The notes: generated by a model not told the origin, from the sequence alone. A stretch of DNA of 32,738 bases from an uncultured Nitratireductor sp. (GCF_913053745.1 NZ_CAJXGF010000036.1:1-32738), one strand, 5' to 3'. Counted from the first letter of the stretch, positions 9,251 to 17,667 are shown. Numbers and translations: made by a program.

Positions 9251-9823
9251 TCCAATTGTATATATATAAATATATGTTTCGTAAATGATATATAAGTACG
9301 TACTTTATATGCCGATTGTCCTTAATTTGTATTTCTGAGAATTCTTCAAAAAACCTCAAGTGTTGAAATCTCTGCCGTCCCGGGGGCATTCTCGTATCAA
9401 ACCGGTTTACGGGCTTTGTTCAACAAGATCACCGTAACGCTCGCACCCTTTAACGCGTAGGTGCCAGGTTCCGTCGTTGGCGCGGCTTACTTGTTCATAA
9501 GTGTTGGCGAGTGCTTCCTGAGTTTCAACGGAAACTGTTTCGTTACAGCCATTTCGATTTCGTTCAGTGCATTCTGCGTTCCTTGCGTTGTCCGATGGAA
9601 CAGGGCCTGCCGGCAGCCCGGATTGCGCTGCCGGGGCGTCATGTCCATCCGGTCGCCGAGTGCAGCGCGATGGGCACGCCGCCGCGGAAGCGCGGCGTCC
9701 GGCGCGATCGTTGCGGGATGGTCCGTTGCGTGAACGACAGAAATCTTGATCGGAGAGGACGGCGCCGGAACAGCGTTCCAGAGCGCAACGGTCGCTCTCA
9801 AGACTTGCGAAAAGCGAGAGATA
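9251..9823. other. Gene-poor stretch, A/T-rich at its left end
   Basis: No convincing gene is seen. The first 80 bases are strongly A/T-rich with runs of TATA and a perfect 12-bp palindrome at 9294-9305, probably promoter DNA for the methyltransferase. The remainder is ordinary in composition and serves as leader for the plus-strand regulator-like gene; open frames on both strands here lack ribosome sites and family resemblance. Confidence 0.5.
9294..9305. promoter_or_regulatory. Perfect 12-bp palindrome upstream of the methyltransferase gene
   Basis: AAGTACGTACTT is self-complementary and is framed by ATAT on both sides, so the symmetry nearly extends to 21 bp with one extra T. It lies 44 bp upstream of the methyltransferase start in A/T-rich DNA, a suitable place for a dimeric regulator. 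No regulator is assigned. Confidence 0.35.
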
Positions 9824-10846
9824 ATGCTGCAGAAATACCAGATCAACAAACACGGTGGGGCATCGGAAAGCGTTCCGAGCGCTGAAGCGCAACTCCAACC
9901 GTCGCGGAGCGGACGAGCGAAGGATGAGCGACTAGCCGTGCTCGAGGCGCTCCTTGAGAATCCGGGTTTCCGCGCTTCGGATCGCAACAGGCGCTTTTTG
10001 CGTTTCGTTGTCGAGGAAACCATTGCGGGTCGCGCCGACAGGATCAAGGCTTTCACCATAGCGGTCGACGTGTTCGGCCGGGACGCGAATTTCGACGCGA
10101 CCGTCGATCCGATCGTCCGCATCGCTGCCGGCCAATTGCGCAAATCCTTGCGGGATTATTATGCCGGTCCGGGGCAGGCGGATCCGGTTCAGATTTCCAT
10201 TCCCCTGGGCGCTTACGTTCCGACCTTCGAACGGCGGACTTCGACGAGCACACTTCTCGGATTCATTTCCCGGCAGATGGGCAAACCGCGCATCTGGGCC
10301 GCGGGCGCTGCGGTTGCCGCGATTGCCGTTTTCGCCTTGTCGGCGGCCACCGTGCCTCACTGGCTGGAACGCGTCGGGGGCGCGGGTCACGAGGGACCGG
10401 CTGTTCTGGTTCTCGATAGCGCCCGAACCAGCCAGGAAAGCGCCGAGGCAACCCAACTCGCGGACATGCTGAACGATGCATTGTGGTTGAGTGTCGGCCG
10501 CGAAGGTGCAGTCCGATCAGTTGGCGTGCGGCCGGACGAGGAGCTCCAGAGTGTGGTTTCGCGCATCAAGACAATGTATGGGACCGGAAGCGACGTCTTC
10601 GAACTCCTGACCCGGGTTCAGGTGGAAAATGGGGAGGCGCGCATCTATTGGCATCTTCTGGATTCGGCATCCCGCGAAGTGCGCATCTCTTCCGTAACGA
10701 ACGAGGCATTCCAGCCGGGCGCGAAGGGAGAACTGGTCGAAACGATAGCGGCAAAAGTGGCCGCCTCTCTGTTCGGATATGAGGGCGCCTTGGCCCGCTA
10801 TCAGATGAACGACGCCAAAGTGGCCTCCCACAACACCGAGAAGTAA
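9824..10846 (+). CDS. Membrane-anchored regulator-like protein with an adenylate-cyclase-type N-terminal domain
   Basis: A 340-residue protein. Residues about 35-135 carry a block (RFLRFVVEETIAGRADRIKAF, then VDPIVRIAAGQLRKSLRDYY and IPLGAYVPTF) that I know from rhizobial proteins labelled adenylate cyclase or TolB-like, where it looks like a winged-helix domain. One membrane span follows (about 157-176) and then about 160 residues that resemble a TolB N-terminal-like extracytoplasmic domain. No cyclase catalytic domain exists. The layout is that of a ToxR/CadC-like one-component membrane regulator, which is inference. I chose ATG 9824 (GCGAGAG just upstream); the frame is open from 9746. No target gene can be assigned. 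Confidence 0.6.
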   Translation: MLQKYQINKHGGASESVPSAEAQLQPSRSGRAKDERLAVLEALLENPGFRASDRNRRFLRFVVEETIAGRADRIKAFTIAVDVFGRDANFDATVDPIVRIAAGQLRKSLRDYYAGPGQADPVQISIPLGAYVPTFERRTSTSTLLGFISRQMGKPRIWAAGAAVAAIAVFALSAATVPHWLERVGGAGHEGPAVLVLDSARTSQESAEATQLADMLNDALWLSVGREGAVRSVGVRPDEELQSVVSRIKTMYGTGSDVFELLTRVQVENGEARIYWHLLDSASREVRISSVTNEAFQPGAKGELVETIAAKVAASLFGYEGALARYQMNDAKVASHNTEK

Positions 10847-10982
10847 GGGTGAACCCGTGCAATGGGGAGCGGTCGTCGTTCGGCTGCGTTTGTTTCGAAT
10901 CGAAGCTGCATTTGCTGCCCGGTTCGAAACACGCGCTCTCGGTTCCGACCCAATACGAAGACGCACCTTCGTTCGGAAAATG

Positions 10983-11453
10983 CTAACGTTTCAGGCGTGG
11001 GAGGCGCAGCTGTTTCCGTGAGGAAGGGCTGAATGCGGGATGATTGCGCTTGCATTCGCCAAGGATATCCAGGTCGACCGGCCCCTGCCTGACCAGCAGA
11101 ATATCGACCTCGGCGCTGGAATAGCCGTGTTCCGCCATTTCATCCAACAGCAGGAAGATCGAAGCGTGATCCGTGAGGGGTTTTGCAGGCACGACGCGAT
11201 CCGGTGAAAGCGGCAAGTCACGCGAGACACACGAGCCGGCGTAAGAGGGTCCCAAAGCCTCACCTGCACTTCCAGGAAGCGAGGCGAGACTTTGGGAGAA
11301 GCCGGCCCGGGGGGCGGGAGGACCGGCTTTGCGGAACACTTCGCGAAGGTCGCGAAGTGTGTTCTTCAATCGCGGGCTAGGGCGGTGAAACGCCTGCACC
11401 CGTTGAGAAAGTCGGGAAGACTGAATTTCGGCGAGAAAACACCATCGCCCCAT
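10983..11453 (-). CDS. Doubtful hypothetical protein
   Basis: A 156-residue open frame. Only its last 70 residues (from about VPAKPLTDHASIFLLLDEMAEHG onward) have the codon pattern of the neighbourhood; the first half runs through two inverted repeats and has Pro/Ser-rich, coding-poor sequence. If a gene is real, it may start near GTG 11189-11191 and end at 10983. No family recognised, no clear ribosome site. Confidence 0.22.
   Translation of the reverse strand: MGRWCFLAEIQSSRLSQRVQAFHRPSPRLKNTLRDLREVFRKAGPPAPRAGFSQSLASLPGSAGEALGPSYAGSCVSRDLPLSPDRVVPAKPLTDHASIFLLLDEMAEHGYSSAEVDILLVRQGPVDLDILGECKRNHPAFSPSSRKQLRLPRLKR
11336..11360. repeat. Perfect 11-bp inverted repeat, 3-bp spacer
   Basis: ACACTTCGCGA (11336-11346) and TCGCGAAGTGT (11350-11360) are exact reverse complements around AGG. 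The short spacer makes it a poor RNA hairpin and a better operator for a dimeric DNA-binding protein. No T-run follows on either strand. It lies about 300 bp upstream of the PTS operon. Confidence 0.5.
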
Positions 11454-11665
11454 CCGCTCCGCTTCTTCATCTTATGGTTGTAGATTGCGCGATATGCAGC
11501 TTATACGGAAATCAGACAAAGCTTTTTCTTTGACCCTGAACGTCTTTTCGGAAAAGGATTCGTCGATTGACAGCCGGCTGAGGGCGCGTCATAAACTTGC
11601 GTCTATTTTGAGAAACAAATGTTCTATTCGAGAATGATTATGAACAGTGTTTTAGGGGGAGGAAA

Positions 11666-13075
11666 ATGGACACATTTCTGAGTGGCCTCAAAGCGGCCGT
11701 GGACACACTTGGCGCAACGGTTCTGTTGCCCATCGTCATCTTCATCATCGCCGTCGTGTTGGGCGCGAAGGTCGGCAAGGCGTTTCGCGCCGCCGTCACC
11801 ATCGGTGTCGCCTTTATCGGCATCAATCTTGTGCTCGGTCTCATGCTCGGCTCGATCGGCGACGTGGCGCAGGCCATCGTGACCAACACGGGCATTCAGC
11901 GCGACATCGTCGATGTCGGCTGGCCTTCGGCCGCCGCGATCGCCTTCGGCTCCTCGGTGGGCCTGTGGGTGATCCCGATCGGCATTGCCGTCAACATCGC
12001 ACTGCTTCTGACGCGTATGACCCGCACGCTCAACGTGGACGTCTGGAATTTCTGGCACTTCGCCTTTATCGGTTCGCTGGCGGTCGCCGCGACCGGAAGC
12101 CTGGTTTACGGCCTGGCCATTGCCGCTCTTATGGCGGCGCTGTCGCTGCTTTTTGCCGACTGGTCGGCCCGCGCGGTGCAGAAATTCTACGGCATTCCGG
12201 GCGTTTCGGTTCCGCATCTGGCGTCTGCGCAGATCCTGCCGATCGCCATTGTGATCAACTGGATTATCGAGCGCATTCCCGGCATCAACAAGGTCAACAT
12301 CTCGACCGAGACCATCGAGCGCCGCTTCGGCGTGTTCGGTGAGCCGGTGGTGCTCGGCCTGATCATCGGTCTGGTGCTGGGCGTTATTGCCTATTACAAC
12401 GCCGGCGATTTCGGCACGATCCTGTCCAAGGTGCTGCAGACGGGTATGACGCTCGCCGCCGTGATGCTGCTTCTGCCGCGCATGGTGAAGATCCTCATGG
12501 AGGGCCTGCTGCCCGTGTCGGAAGCCGCACAGGAATTCGTGCGCAAGCGCACCGGCGACCGCGAATTGCTGGTCGGTCTCGACTCGGCGATCCTTATCGG
12601 CCATCCCGCGGCCATCTCCGCTTCGCTGATTCTGGTGCCGATCGCCATCATCCTGTCGATCGTTCTGCCCGGAAACCGCGTGATCCTGTTCGCCGATCTT
12701 GCGGTCATTCCCTTCATCGTCGCCATGACGGCGCCGCTGTTGCGCGGCAATGTGTTCCGCATGGTGATCGTCGGCACGGTAACTCTGGCCGCCGGCTTCT
12801 ATGTGGCCAACGCGCTCGCGCCTCTGTTTACCAGCGCCGCCGTGGATTCGGGCTTCGAAATGCCTGAGAACGCGGTGCAGATCACCTCGGTGGTCGACGG
12901 CTTCCTGTGGATCTCCTATGTGGTCATCGCAGCGATCCGGAACCTGGGCGCTGCCGGGCTGGGTGTGCTCGCCGCCGTCATCGCGGCCTGCTTCTGGCTC
13001 TACCACCGCAACACGCTCGCCTGGGAACGGGCGGCTGGCGCGGAGGACGACGACACCACCGCACAGGAAGGCTGA
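11666..13075 (+). CDS. PTS galactitol-family transporter subunit IIC
   Basis: A 469-residue very hydrophobic protein with roughly ten or more membrane helices, matching the IIC permease of the galactitol (GAT) family; the FGEPVVLGLIIGLVLGVIAYY and SVPHLASAQILPI segments are characteristic. Family knowledge: IIC forms the channel and sugar-binding site and hands sugar to phosphorylated IIB. The start has an excellent ribosome site (GGGGGAGG). The C-terminus is acidic and cytoplasmic-looking. It is first in a IIC-IIA-IIB operon. The substrate may be galactitol or another polyol or pentose, since no dehydrogenase, kinase or regulator lies beside it to decide. No EI or HPr gene is in the window. 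Confidence 0.87.
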   Translation: MDTFLSGLKAAVDTLGATVLLPIVIFIIAVVLGAKVGKAFRAAVTIGVAFIGINLVLGLMLGSIGDVAQAIVTNTGIQRDIVDVGWPSAAAIAFGSSVGLWVIPIGIAVNIALLLTRMTRTLNVDVWNFWHFAFIGSLAVAATGSLVYGLAIAALMAALSLLFADWSARAVQKFYGIPGVSVPHLASAQILPIAIVINWIIERIPGINKVNISTETIERRFGVFGEPVVLGLIIGLVLGVIAYYNAGDFGTILSKVLQTGMTLAAVMLLLPRMVKILMEGLLPVSEAAQEFVRKRTGDRELLVGLDSAILIGHPAAISASLILVPIAIILSIVLPGNRVILFADLAVIPFIVAMTAPLLRGNVFRMVIVGTVTLAAGFYVANALAPLFTSAAVDSGFEMPENAVQITSVVDGFLWISYVVIAAIRNLGAAGLGVLAAVIAACFWLYHRNTLAWERAAGAEDDDTTAQEG

Positions 13076-13087
13076 ATAGGTTAGTGA

Positions 13088-13552
13088 ATGGCTGAAGCCC
13101 TTATGAACCACATCGACCCCGAGGCGATTGTCCTCGGGGTCGACAGCGATAGCCGCGAGGCTGTCATCCGACTGCTTGCCGACAGGTTGAAGGCCGCCGG
13201 CTACGTGAAAGACAGCTTTGCCGACGCGGTGCTCGCGCGCGAAACCACCATGCCGACGGGTCTGCCGCTCGGCCGTGCGGTGAACGTCGCGGTGCCGCAC
13301 ACGGATCCGGAGCATGTCTTGAAGCCGGGCATCGCGCTGGCGACGCTCAAAAAGCCGGTAACTTTCGCCAATATGGAAGACCCGGACGAGCCGGTGGAGG
13401 TGGGCCTGGTCTTCCTGATGGCGCTCAACGACAAGGACCGGCAGATCGAGATGCTTCAGGAAATCATGGCGACCATCCAGAGCGAAGAGGCGATTTCCGG
13501 CCTCATGCAGGCATTATCGGTTGATGATGTCACTGCGGTTCTGAAACAGTGA
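13088..13552 (+). CDS. PTS subunit IIA (fructose/galactitol type)
   Basis: A 154-residue EIIA2-fold protein. The phosphorylated His is His71 in NVAVPHTDPEHV, preceded by the TGLPLGRAV loop usual for this class. It accepts phosphate from HPr and passes it to the Cys of IIB. It starts 12 bp after the IIC stop (ATG 13088; a second ATG at 13103 is possible) and precedes IIB by 21 bp, so the three are one operon. The length and motif agree with GatA-like proteins; PtsN-type regulators share the fold but the setting favours sugar transport. Confidence 0.87.
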   Translation: MAEALMNHIDPEAIVLGVDSDSREAVIRLLADRLKAAGYVKDSFADAVLARETTMPTGLPLGRAVNVAVPHTDPEHVLKPGIALATLKKPVTFANMEDPDEPVEVGLVFLMALNDKDRQIEMLQEIMATIQSEEAISGLMQALSVDDVTAVLKQ

Positions 13553-13573
13553 CCCATTGATCGGGAGAAACTC

Positions 13574-13858
13574 ATGAGCAAGAAAACCGTTCTGTTCGCC
13601 TGCGGCACCGGTATTGCCACCTCCACCGTGGTTGCAAATGCCGTGACCGAGGCCATGAAGGAACGCGGCATCGCCATCGATGCACGCCAATGCAAGGCGA
13701 CGGAAGTGCGGTCGGAGCTGAACGGCGTCGACCTGATCGTCTCCACCACGCAACTGCCCGCCGATCTCGGCGTGCCGTCCATCGTAACGCTCGCCTTCCT
13801 GACCGGTATGGGCAAGGACGAAGCCCTCGACAAAATCGAGGCCGAGTTGCGCGGCTGA
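13574..13858 (+). CDS. PTS galactitol-family subunit IIB
   Basis: A 94-residue protein of the GatB fold. The phosphocysteine is Cys10 in FACGTGIATST, an arrangement shared with the lactose/galactitol IIB group. A GGGAG ribosome site precedes the ATG. It is the last gene of the PTS operon and is followed 41 bp later by a strong inverted repeat that probably ends the transcript. Nothing is missing relative to the family. Confidence 0.88.
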   Translation: MSKKTVLFACGTGIATSTVVANAVTEAMKERGIAIDARQCKATEVRSELNGVDLIVSTTQLPADLGVPSIVTLAFLTGMGKDEALDKIEAELRG

Positions 13859-13899
13859 GGCGCGGGGCTCTTCGCCCGTCGCTCACCCGACGAAAGCAA

Positions 13900-13938
13900 G
13901 GCAACGGCCCGTTATCCGAGCGGTAACGGGCCGTTGCC
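13900..13938. terminator. 15-bp perfect stem-loop after the PTS operon
   Basis: GGCAACGGCCCGTTA pairs exactly with TAACGGGCCGTTGCC around a 9-base loop. It lies between the convergent PTS operon and hydrolase gene, so it can serve both strands. There is no T-run on either side, so intrinsic termination would be atypical; a Rho-assisted or RNA-protecting role is also possible. Confidence 0.7.
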
Positions 13939-13961
13939 GCATCGGGAGCCTGCGAACCCTT

Positions 13962-14942
13962 TCAAGCCTTGGCGGTGTTCGCGGTCGCGCGTTCGGATCG
14001 GGTGAGGCGCGCTTCGACAGCACGTTTTGTCGCCTCCAGATCGCGCGGCTGCCCCGACATTTTCTCGATTGCAGCGATGACGAGATCGCGCGCGTGGTAA
14101 TCGGGTTTATGGCCGAGGCCGCGCACGCATAACAAACGGGCATCCGGTAAGTCGCGGGCGAGCTGTCGGGAATGGATGTCCGGCGAAACCACATCGTCCC
14201 GGGTGCCGGTTATGATGACGGTCGGTGCCTCGATCGCCCCGTACCGCTCACGATTGCGCTCGGTCCAAGCGTGCAATGCGCCGATCTCGCGCGCATTGTG
14301 TCTGAACGCGCCCGGTTCGATCGCTTCCCGCACAACGGTTGCCTCAACATAGTTTTCCGGCGTCGGATTGGGGGCGAAAACGGAGCGGACGGCTTTTCGC
14401 ATGGTCAGCCGTCCAGCGAGAGGCACCACGAGCCGGCTGAACAGGCCTCCGAACGTCCGGTGCCTTGCCGCGTCGTAATACCAGGCGATTCCGCCCGGCC
14501 ATGGATAAAGGGCCGGTGCCAGGAGAACCAGACCCAAAACGCTTTCGGGCTGGTTGAGCGCCATTGCGGCTGCGACCGCACCGCCATATGAGTGTCCGAC
14601 GATGATGGCCCTGGCGATGCCTTTCGCCTTCATCAGCCGGGCAATGGCTTCGGCCTGACCGTCGGGCAGGACAGTCGCTTCCGGTCCCTTGTCCGAACGT
14701 CCGTGCCCGGGCCTGTCTACAAAGAGCAGCCGCGCCCGCCCCTCCAGCGCCGTTCGAAAGCAGAAAAGCGGGTCGAGAAGAGTCGCGCTCGCGCCATGGA
14801 TGAAGACGAGCGGAGGCAGTTCCGCTTCGGTGCAGTCGAGGTGAAGACTGTTGAGGCTGAATTCACCGAGGTTCGTCCTCGTGCCACGGCCGTGGTCAAC
14901 CTCGCCTGTTCGCCAATCCCCGGCGGCTTGAGCGAATTCCAT
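13962..14942 (-). CDS. Alpha/beta hydrolase
   Basis: A 326-residue hydrolase-fold protein. The oxyanion segment FIHGAS is at 47-52, the nucleophile elbow GHSYGG puts Ser at 118, the acid is likely Asp in GTRDDVV and the catalytic His is in LGHKPDYH near the C-terminus, so the triad is complete. I chose ATG 14940-14942 because AAGGA lies 7 bp upstream; longer starts at 14990 and 15140 are in frame but lack ribosome sites. It is convergent with the PTS operon and follows the nucleotidyltransferase gene on the same strand. The substrate cannot be inferred; haloperoxidase, esterase and epoxide-hydrolase relatives share these motifs. Confidence 0.8.
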   Translation of the reverse strand: MEFAQAAGDWRTGEVDHGRGTRTNLGEFSLNSLHLDCTEAELPPLVFIHGASATLLDPLFCFRTALEGRARLLFVDRPGHGRSDKGPEATVLPDGQAEAIARLMKAKGIARAIIVGHSYGGAVAAAMALNQPESVLGLVLLAPALYPWPGGIAWYYDAARHRTFGGLFSRLVVPLAGRLTMRKAVRSVFAPNPTPENYVEATVVREAIEPGAFRHNAREIGALHAWTERNRERYGAIEAPTVIITGTRDDVVSPDIHSRQLARDLPDARLLCVRGLGHKPDYHARDLVIAAIEKMSGQPRDLEATKRAVEARLTRSERATANTAKA

Positions 14943-15030
14943 GATCGCGTCCTTGCCTGATCCGCCTCGTTCCGAAGCGCTACTGCTCATATGAAACGGC
15001 GCCGGCCAAGGCAACCGGGTAGCCGAACGA

Positions 15031-15825
15031 TCATGGAGCCCGCAGCACAGCGAGAATGCGCCCTTCGATTTCCCCAACGGCTTGCGACACGTCCTTTCGC
15101 CGACGATGCAGATCGTCATCCCGGTTGCCAAGATAACCATCCCGCGCGAGCGCCAGTGTGTCCGACGCTTGATCGGACAATTGCGGCCGCGCCCAATCCG
15201 CAGCGGCGTTCTTGGACACGAACCGTCCCGTGGCAGCCGTTTTCCACATTCGCGCCAGCGTCAGGAGAACATTCCGTTCATCCCCGTCGACAGTCTCGAC
15301 AAGGTCCGGCAAGAGATCGCCGATCGCCCGGCGTATGAGGTCCGGAGCGACGTCCGGGATCAGGTCGGCAATGTCCGGACCGATCAGTGGGACGGCTTCC
15401 TCGCGCGCCTGAGCGAGAAGCAGGGTGAACTCCGGGTTCGATTCGGCTTGCGGCACCGTGCCGTTTTTCAGTTCTCCCCGCAGCCATTCGCCATAGACGA
15501 ATTCGACACGGGCGGGATACGGCATCGGGTCAAGGTCGGCCAAGCCGACAATGACGACCTCCAACGGTCGTCGCCCCGCGGGATCGTGAGGATAAATTCC
15601 GGAAATGCTCATCAGATCGGCCGACAGATGTGGGCGCCGTGAAACGGGCAGCGGCCTGTCCACGACGGCCAGAAGGTCAACGTCACTGCGCTTGCGCAAC
15701 CCTTCGGCAACGGCGGAGCCATGCAGGTGGACCGCGATGAGAGAGGAGCCGAGCCGGTGTTCCAGAATTGGCAGCGCGTCGGTGGCTTCGGGCGGAATGC
15801 TCAGCTTGTCGATGCGGGTCTCCAT
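15031..15825 (-). CDS. AadA-like aminoglycoside nucleotidyltransferase
   Basis: A 264-residue protein resembling ANT(3'')/AadA over its whole length: HLHGSAVAEGLRKRSDVDLL holds the nucleotidyltransferase GS and Asp48/Asp50 metal ligands, Glu89 in RPLEVVIVG fits the AadA catalytic base, and the C-terminal helical domain has ERNVLLTLARMWKTAATG and NAAADWA segments matching AadA. Family knowledge: AadA adenylylates streptomycin and spectinomycin. I chose ATG 15823-15825, which gives the AadA length; the frame is open 33 codons further. It lies in a chromosomal setting with no integron attC site, transposase or neighbouring resistance genes, so it looks intrinsic. Whether it confers resistance is untested. 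Confidence 0.78.
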   Translation of the reverse strand: METRIDKLSIPPEATDALPILEHRLGSSLIAVHLHGSAVAEGLRKRSDVDLLAVVDRPLPVSRRPHLSADLMSISGIYPHDPAGRRPLEVVIVGLADLDPMPYPARVEFVYGEWLRGELKNGTVPQAESNPEFTLLLAQAREEAVPLIGPDIADLIPDVAPDLIRRAIGDLLPDLVETVDGDERNVLLTLARMWKTAATGRFVSKNAAADWARPQLSDQASDTLALARDGYLGNRDDDLHRRRKDVSQAVGEIEGRILAVLRAP

Positions 15826-16004
15826 AGGGTGTGGGCTGCTATCATGGAATGTCAGATTTACGGCCACCGTTGGCAGCAACCGGGAAGGGGCCTGTTTTGC
15901 TCTCCGGCTTAACCTGCTTGGCATATGGATGCGACTGGAGGCGTTTCGTCCGTATCATAGACAGGCCAGCACGTCTGCTCCCGATGTCAGCGGCAATGAT
16001 AACG

Positions 16005-16022
16005 CAACCCTTGCAGGGGTTG
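16005..16022 (-). terminator. Short stem-loop after the EAL gene
   Basis: CAACCC and GGGTTG pair around a 6-base loop just past the EAL stop codon, reading on the minus strand. The following bases (CGTTAT) hold only a weak T content, so this is a candidate terminator only. Confidence 0.4.
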
Positions 16023-16039
16023 TGTTTGCACCGGCGTGA

Positions 16040-17602
16040 CTAATGCGGGCGAGGCACGGTGCTCAGATACTCCTCGAGACGCGGAAGGTCCATCGGTTTC
16101 CCGAAATACCAGCCCTGGCCGCACAGGTCGGCCGAGACCGCGTGAAAAAAATCTGCCTGGGCCGCGGTCTCGATGCCTTCTACAATCATGGTCATGTGCA
16201 GTTGCGACACCAATCCGGTTATCTGCCTGGCAATGATCCCGGTTTTCCCGTCGGCCGCGATTTCGTTTGTGAAACTTCGATCCAGCTTGACGCCGTCCAG
16301 CGGCAACGCCGCCAAATAGGAGAGGCTGGAGTACTCGACGCCGAAATCGTCGACATAGATGTAGTGCCCGGCCTTGCGCAGCCGCTCGATGCCCGCCCTT
16401 AGCTCATCGATCCTTGCAGTCATCCGTTCGGTAATTTCAAAACCGAGCTGCGCGGACTGCACGCCGTGCAGCCGGCAATGCTCCTGCGCGAAATCCTTGA
16501 AGGCCGGATCCAGAATGTCCGCAGCCGCGACGTTGATCGTTACAGAGAGCCCAGCGTTCCCGCGCAGCAGGTGCGCTGCTTCTTCCAGTGCATTCCGCAG
16601 GACGTATCTTGTGAGCTCGTTCACATATCCAGCCTGTTCAGCGGCCGATACAAACAGATCCGGCGGCACAACGGAGCCGTCGGGGAGATGCCAGCGTGCG
16701 AGAACCTCCACGCTCAAAATCCGCTTGTCGGAAAGCCTGACGATCGGCTGATACACAAGCGACACTTCTTTCGCCCGCAGAGCTTTTCGAAAACGATTGG
16801 CGAGAGAATTGCGGTCCGCATGCATCGCGCCCAGCCCCAGACCGCCGGCCGCGCCCGCCAGAAGGCCGATAAGCGCCAGCCCGCCCATAAGCGCCAGGCG
16901 TCGTGATCCCCTTTCCTCCCGAACGGCGGCTGCAACGCAAAGCGGACGGGCCTGAGAGCACACCACCTCGTGCCATGCGCCATCGATCAGGACGGGTTTG
17001 CCTTCGGTGAGCGACAGATCGTTCCGTCGGGACACGCCATCGCGCTTGAACTGAATTTTCTGATTGCCATTCGATAACCCAAACAGGCTGTATTTCAGTC
17101 CCGGATGCGACAGAGCGCCGATTGCTGCGTGACTGATCAGAACGGATGCACTGTCCCTTGCCAGCACCAAACCCGTACTGCCGGGCCATTGAGCCAATTC
17201 GACGGTCAGGAAAATCTGCAAGCCTTCCGATGTTACGTAATCGGGCTGACCGTTGGAGATCGGAGCGGCAAAGCGCCCTTGTTCGCCTGTGCAAATGAGA
17301 TGCTCGCCAAGGCGGCGACCGGCGCTCTTGAGGTAGCGTGAATTCAGAGCGACCCTTTGCAGATTTTCAATGTCCCTTTGGGAACACGGCGTATAGTGGG
17401 ATTGATTGATCGAATCGAGCGTCGTGACAGCCTCGGCGAGAACGTCGTCGGCCCTCAGAAGGTATCCCGATACGACCCTTTGAATGTCGAACCGTTTCAG
17501 CATCCGGTGAACGAGATGGCCCGCGGCGGCACCGGCCAATATGCCGACTGCTGCTCCGCAGACCACGAACAATCCCAGCCCTGACAAGATTTTCTTTCTC
17601 AT
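16040..17602 (-). CDS. EAL-domain cyclic-di-GMP phosphodiesterase with periplasmic CSS-like sensor
   Basis: A 520-residue inner-membrane protein. A first span (about 8-28), a periplasmic domain (about 30-235) with Cys73, Cys104, Cys215 and Cys222, a second span (about 238-260), then a C-terminal EAL domain. The EAL signature is EVL (299-301); the Asn in NVAAADILD, the Glu in FEITERM, YVDDFGVEYSS, KLDRSF, VEGIET and QGWYFGKPM are all present, so hydrolysis of c-di-GMP is expected. The layout is that of CSS-motif phosphodiesterases, which respond to periplasmic redox state, but the CSS tripeptide reads CTG here (Cys104). It lies 65 bp downstream of a small secreted-protein gene on the same strand. 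Confidence 0.85.
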   Translation of the reverse strand: MRKKILSGLGLFVVCGAAVGILAGAAAGHLVHRMLKRFDIQRVVSGYLLRADDVLAEAVTTLDSINQSHYTPCSQRDIENLQRVALNSRYLKSAGRRLGEHLICTGEQGRFAAPISNGQPDYVTSEGLQIFLTVELAQWPGSTGLVLARDSASVLISHAAIGALSHPGLKYSLFGLSNGNQKIQFKRDGVSRRNDLSLTEGKPVLIDGAWHEVVCSQARPLCVAAAVREERGSRRLALMGGLALIGLLAGAAGGLGLGAMHADRNSLANRFRKALRAKEVSLVYQPIVRLSDKRILSVEVLARWHLPDGSVVPPDLFVSAAEQAGYVNELTRYVLRNALEEAAHLLRGNAGLSVTINVAAADILDPAFKDFAQEHCRLHGVQSAQLGFEITERMTARIDELRAGIERLRKAGHYIYVDDFGVEYSSLSYLAALPLDGVKLDRSFTNEIAADGKTGIIARQITGLVSQLHMTMIVEGIETAAQADFFHAVSADLCGQGWYFGKPMDLPRLEEYLSTVPRPH

Positions 17603-17667
17603 ACGACGCTCTGCGTGAGTGGCTCGGCAATTCTTGTCGTTGATGGACGCAGGTCTTCACGCACAGA

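Larger units (their letters stand above)
10847..11665. other. Long stretch without a secure gene
   Basis: About 820 bases between the regulator-like gene and the PTS operon. It contains a weak minus-strand coding candidate (10983-11189 region), two inverted repeats (11299-11329 and 11336-11360) and, at the right end, a strong GGGGGAGG ribosome site for the PTS IIC gene. The 150 bases before the PTS start are more A/T-rich and should hold its promoter, but I could not pick a convincing -35/-10 pair. Confidence 0.5.

Noticed and set aside
9361..9380. Possible attachment-site copy of the tRNA-Thr 3' end (shared AAATCTCT with partial flanks)
   Set aside because: Only about 13 of 17 positions match and the last tRNA bases including CCA do not; no integrase is present. 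Chance similarity is likely.
11624..13315. Very long minus-strand open frame opposite the PTS IIC gene
   Set aside because: Its translation is full of His, Asp, Gln and Arg and low in hydrophobic residues, which is what the complement of a GC-rich membrane-protein gene gives. The plus-strand IIC protein is clearly real.
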